Assembly: GCA_003448025.1 (NCBI GenBank)
Contig: DLXL01000452.1
Location: 3,386 to 10,856 of the forward strand
DNA from: Saprospirales bacterium
GTDB lineage: Bacteria > Bacteroidota > Bacteroidia > Chitinophagales > Saprospiraceae
Length of the DNA stretch: 7,471 nt
Direction: 5' to 3'
Positions 6,153 to 7,471 of this stretch are shown one piece after another. The first letter of the stretch is position 1; each line of letters begins with the position of its first letter. The notes below the pieces were generated by a model, which worked only from the letters and a program-made list of their open reading frames with translations, had not been told where the DNA came from and ran no database searches. A program made the position numbers and the translations under genes.

Positions 6153-6578
6153 TTACATGTTCTCGCTCACAAATTTTTCCAGATTATCCGGATACTCTTT
6201 AGTGTGCTCATACCTGACAATATCAGTGCTGGTTACAATTCCTAACAGTTCATGATTGTCATTGACAATGGGTACCGCGTGGAAAAGATGCTTTGTAAGC
6301 AATTCTGCTACGGCTCCCAGATGTTGGTCCGGATCAAGTGTAGCAACTTTTCTGGTCATAATCTCACTGGTTTTCATGGAGCTGTATTCTTCCGCAGATT
6401 TTCCCAGCTTGAACAAATCCCAGCTGGTAATCATACCTACCAGCTTTTTTCCTTCCACAATGGGAATGTGATGAATATGTTTACCCAACAGGATTTCACG
6501 TGCCTGCCCCAAGGTGTCATCCGGTGAGAGTGTAATGACATCTTTGGTCATATGCGTATGTACAAGTTCGTTCATCAT
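6153..6578 (-). CDS. Two-CBS-domain protein
   Basis: 141 residues from ATG at 6578; a second ATG follows immediately at 6575, and promoter spacing favours the first. It is almost entirely a tandem CBS pair (Bateman module). CBS1, about residues 7-56, has MTKDVITLSPDDTL and HIHHIPIVEGKKLVGMITSWDL. CBS2, about 71-123, has IMTRKVATLDPDQHL and FHAVPIVNDNHELLGIVTSTDI. Both copies keep the G-h-h-T-S-x-x-D motif that contacts the ribose/phosphate of adenine nucleotides in this family, so ATP/AMP (or cyclic-dinucleotide-type) sensing is plausible. There is no fused effector domain, so the partner is unknown. It is cytosolic, monocistronic by the look of its own promoter and terminator, and lies 124 bp downstream of proC on the same strand. 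Confidence 0.9.
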   Translation of the reverse strand: MMNELVHTHMTKDVITLSPDDTLGQAREILLGKHIHHIPIVEGKKLVGMITSWDLFKLGKSAEEYSSMKTSEIMTRKVATLDPDQHLGAVAELLTKHLFHAVPIVNDNHELLGIVTSTDIVRYEHTKEYPDNLEKFVSENM

Positions 6579-6582
6579 AGGC

Positions 6583-6611
6583 CAATAAAATTTAGTTTTT
6601 GAAATGCCAAA
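6583..6611 (-). promoter_or_regulatory. Probable promoter of the CBS-domain gene
   Basis: On the minus strand TTTG (6611-6608) is followed by 17 nt, then TTTTATTG (6590-6583), then four bases (GCCT) and the ATG at 6578. The -33 box is exact and the -7 box keeps only the final TTG of the consensus TTTG. Its geometry is the same, base for base, as for the protease gene. It supports the first of the two adjacent ATG codons as the start. Confidence 0.5.
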
Positions 6612-6702
6612 TTGTTTGCCCGAATATATGACACTTCTTTTCTTATATCCAAGTTAAAAATCTACTCGCACTAAAAAAAATGGTCATATTTCTCATTCAA
6701 CA

Positions 6703-7471
6703 TTATTTGCCCAGTTCTCCGGCTCGTTTTAATGCTGCATTCGCACCGGCAGTTATTCCTTCATATAGTCCCTTTTCCTGAAAGATCCTCAAAGCAGCTT
6801 CTGTAGTGCCGCCTTTGGACGCTACCTTGCCAATCCACTCCTGACAACTCAGGTCAGATTTATTATACAAATCAATGGCTCCTGTAAAGGTCTGACCTAC
6901 TAAAAGTTCAGCTTCTGACGGAGAAAAGCCCATTTGTTTAGCTGCCTCGATCATAGCATGCATAAAATAATAAACATATGCAGGGCCGGATCCTGAAATA
7001 GCAGTGGCAGCATCCAGCATATCTTCCTTATCTACATACACCGTTTTACCCGTTGTATTCAGCAGGTTTTGCACCATCACCAGTTCAATCCGGGTTACTT
7101 CGTCCATCGAACTGAATGCGGTAACACCAGCACCTATTTGCGCCGGCAAATTGGGCATGGCGCGTGTGATTTTTCGCATGCCCAGGGCCTGAGCGATTGT
7201 TTCCATCCGGACACCGGCCATAATGCTAAGCAGCACCTGTCCTGGGTCAGTCAAGCCATTTATTTCATGGAATAAACGAGGAGAGTCCTGTGGCTTGACT
7301 GCCAGAATCAATAAATCTGCTTCAGGAACACAAAGTTTGGGATCACTGAAAAAACGCCCCTCATAATGCGCACTTAAATGATTGGCCTTTTCATAGGTCC
7401 GGCAGAGAATCATTAATTGATCGGGGGTTACAATCCGGCTGCGTAAAAAACACTGTGCATAAGTGAGGCCC
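6703..7471 (-). CDS. proC: Pyrroline-5-carboxylate reductase (N-terminus cut by window edge)
   Basis: Catalyses the last step of proline synthesis, NAD(P)H-dependent reduction of 1-pyrroline-5-carboxylate, in the cytosol. The frame is open to the right edge and begins GLTYAQCFLRSRIVTPDQL, the continuation of the Rossmann GxGxMG entry. The ATG at 7413 is therefore internal, and only about 10-12 residues are missing. Further marks are LLILAVKPQD, LLSIMAGV, ITRAMPNLPAQIGAG (the usual form is MPNTPA, so Thr is Leu here), the dimerisation-domain signature AISGSGPAYVYYFMHAM, QTFTGAIDL and KVASKGGTTEAAL. The visible 255 residues fit the family's usual length of about 265-275. It ends at TAA 124 bp before the CBS gene; no clear terminator follows. 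Confidence 0.95.
   Translation of the reverse strand, partial: GLTYAQCFLRSRIVTPDQLMILCRTYEKANHLSAHYEGRFFSDPKLCVPEADLLILAVKPQDSPRLFHEINGLTDPGQVLLSIMAGVRMETIAQALGMRKITRAMPNLPAQIGAGVTAFSSMDEVTRIELVMVQNLLNTTGKTVYVDKEDMLDAATAISGSGPAYVYYFMHAMIEAAKQMGFSPSEAELLVGQTFTGAIDLYNKSDLSCQEWIGKVASKGGTTEAALRIFQEKGLYEGITAGANAALKRAGELGK

Noticed and set aside
6673..6680. Run of eight A (T on the minus strand) downstream of proC as an intrinsic terminator.
   Set aside because: No stem of more than about four base pairs precedes it on the minus strand.
6579..6702. Small RNA or short gene between proC and the CBS gene.
   Set aside because: The 124-bp stretch is AT-rich with no stable stem, no recognisable ORF, and only the proposed CBS promoter boxes.
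7411..7413. ATG at 7413 as the start of proC.
   Set aside because: The frame continues upstream to the window edge and encodes the conserved Rossmann continuation GLTYAQCFL, so this methionine is internal.

Overview
The window reads as chromosomal DNA of a member of the Bacteroidota, most likely a Saprospiria- or Chitinophagia-like lineage. Three things support this: a SprB-repeat surface protein with a type B type IX secretion (T9SS) sorting domain, a Bacteroidota-specific secreted subtilase with a T9SS-like tail, and promoters of the TTTG / xxxxxTTG (-33/-7) kind with no Shine-Dalgarno sequences. The order-level placement is inference; the phylum is well supported.

Layout. (1) 1-2871, plus strand: the 3' part of a very large secreted adhesin-like gene. 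It holds the tail of a proprotein-convertase P domain, an SCxDC Ig/PKD-like domain, nine SprB-type repeats, a second SCxDC domain and a type B sorting domain. (2) 2872-2994: a convergent intergenic spacer filled by a 26-bp-arm inverted repeat and a second small hairpin. (3) 2995-4665, minus: a secreted S8 subtilisin-like protease. (4) 4715-5518, plus: a family 2 glycosyltransferase, divergent from the protease across a 49-bp gap and apparently lacking an ATG start. (5) 5527-6006, minus: a SRPBCC/START-like protein, tail to tail with the glycosyltransferase (8 nt between stop codons). (6) 6007-6152: an inverted repeat and a textbook intrinsic terminator. (7) 6153-6578, minus: a two-CBS-domain protein. 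(8) 6703-7471, minus: proC (pyrroline-5-carboxylate reductase), cut by the right edge so that only about a dozen N-terminal residues are missing.

The genes do not form one obvious pathway. The adhesin and protease are both exported and probably both T9SS clients. The glycosyltransferase may serve a surface polysaccharide or glycan. The SRPBCC, CBS and ProC proteins are cytosolic and look independently transcribed.

The most interesting signal is regulatory. The three minus-strand genes whose 5' ends are inside the window share one geometry: a TTTG-like box starting exactly 33 nt before the A of ATG, a 17-nt spacer, an 8-mer ending in TTG, four bases, then ATG. This predicts leaderless or nearly leaderless mRNAs. 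I see no CRISPR array, tRNA, rRNA, transposase, or convincing novel multi-gene system.
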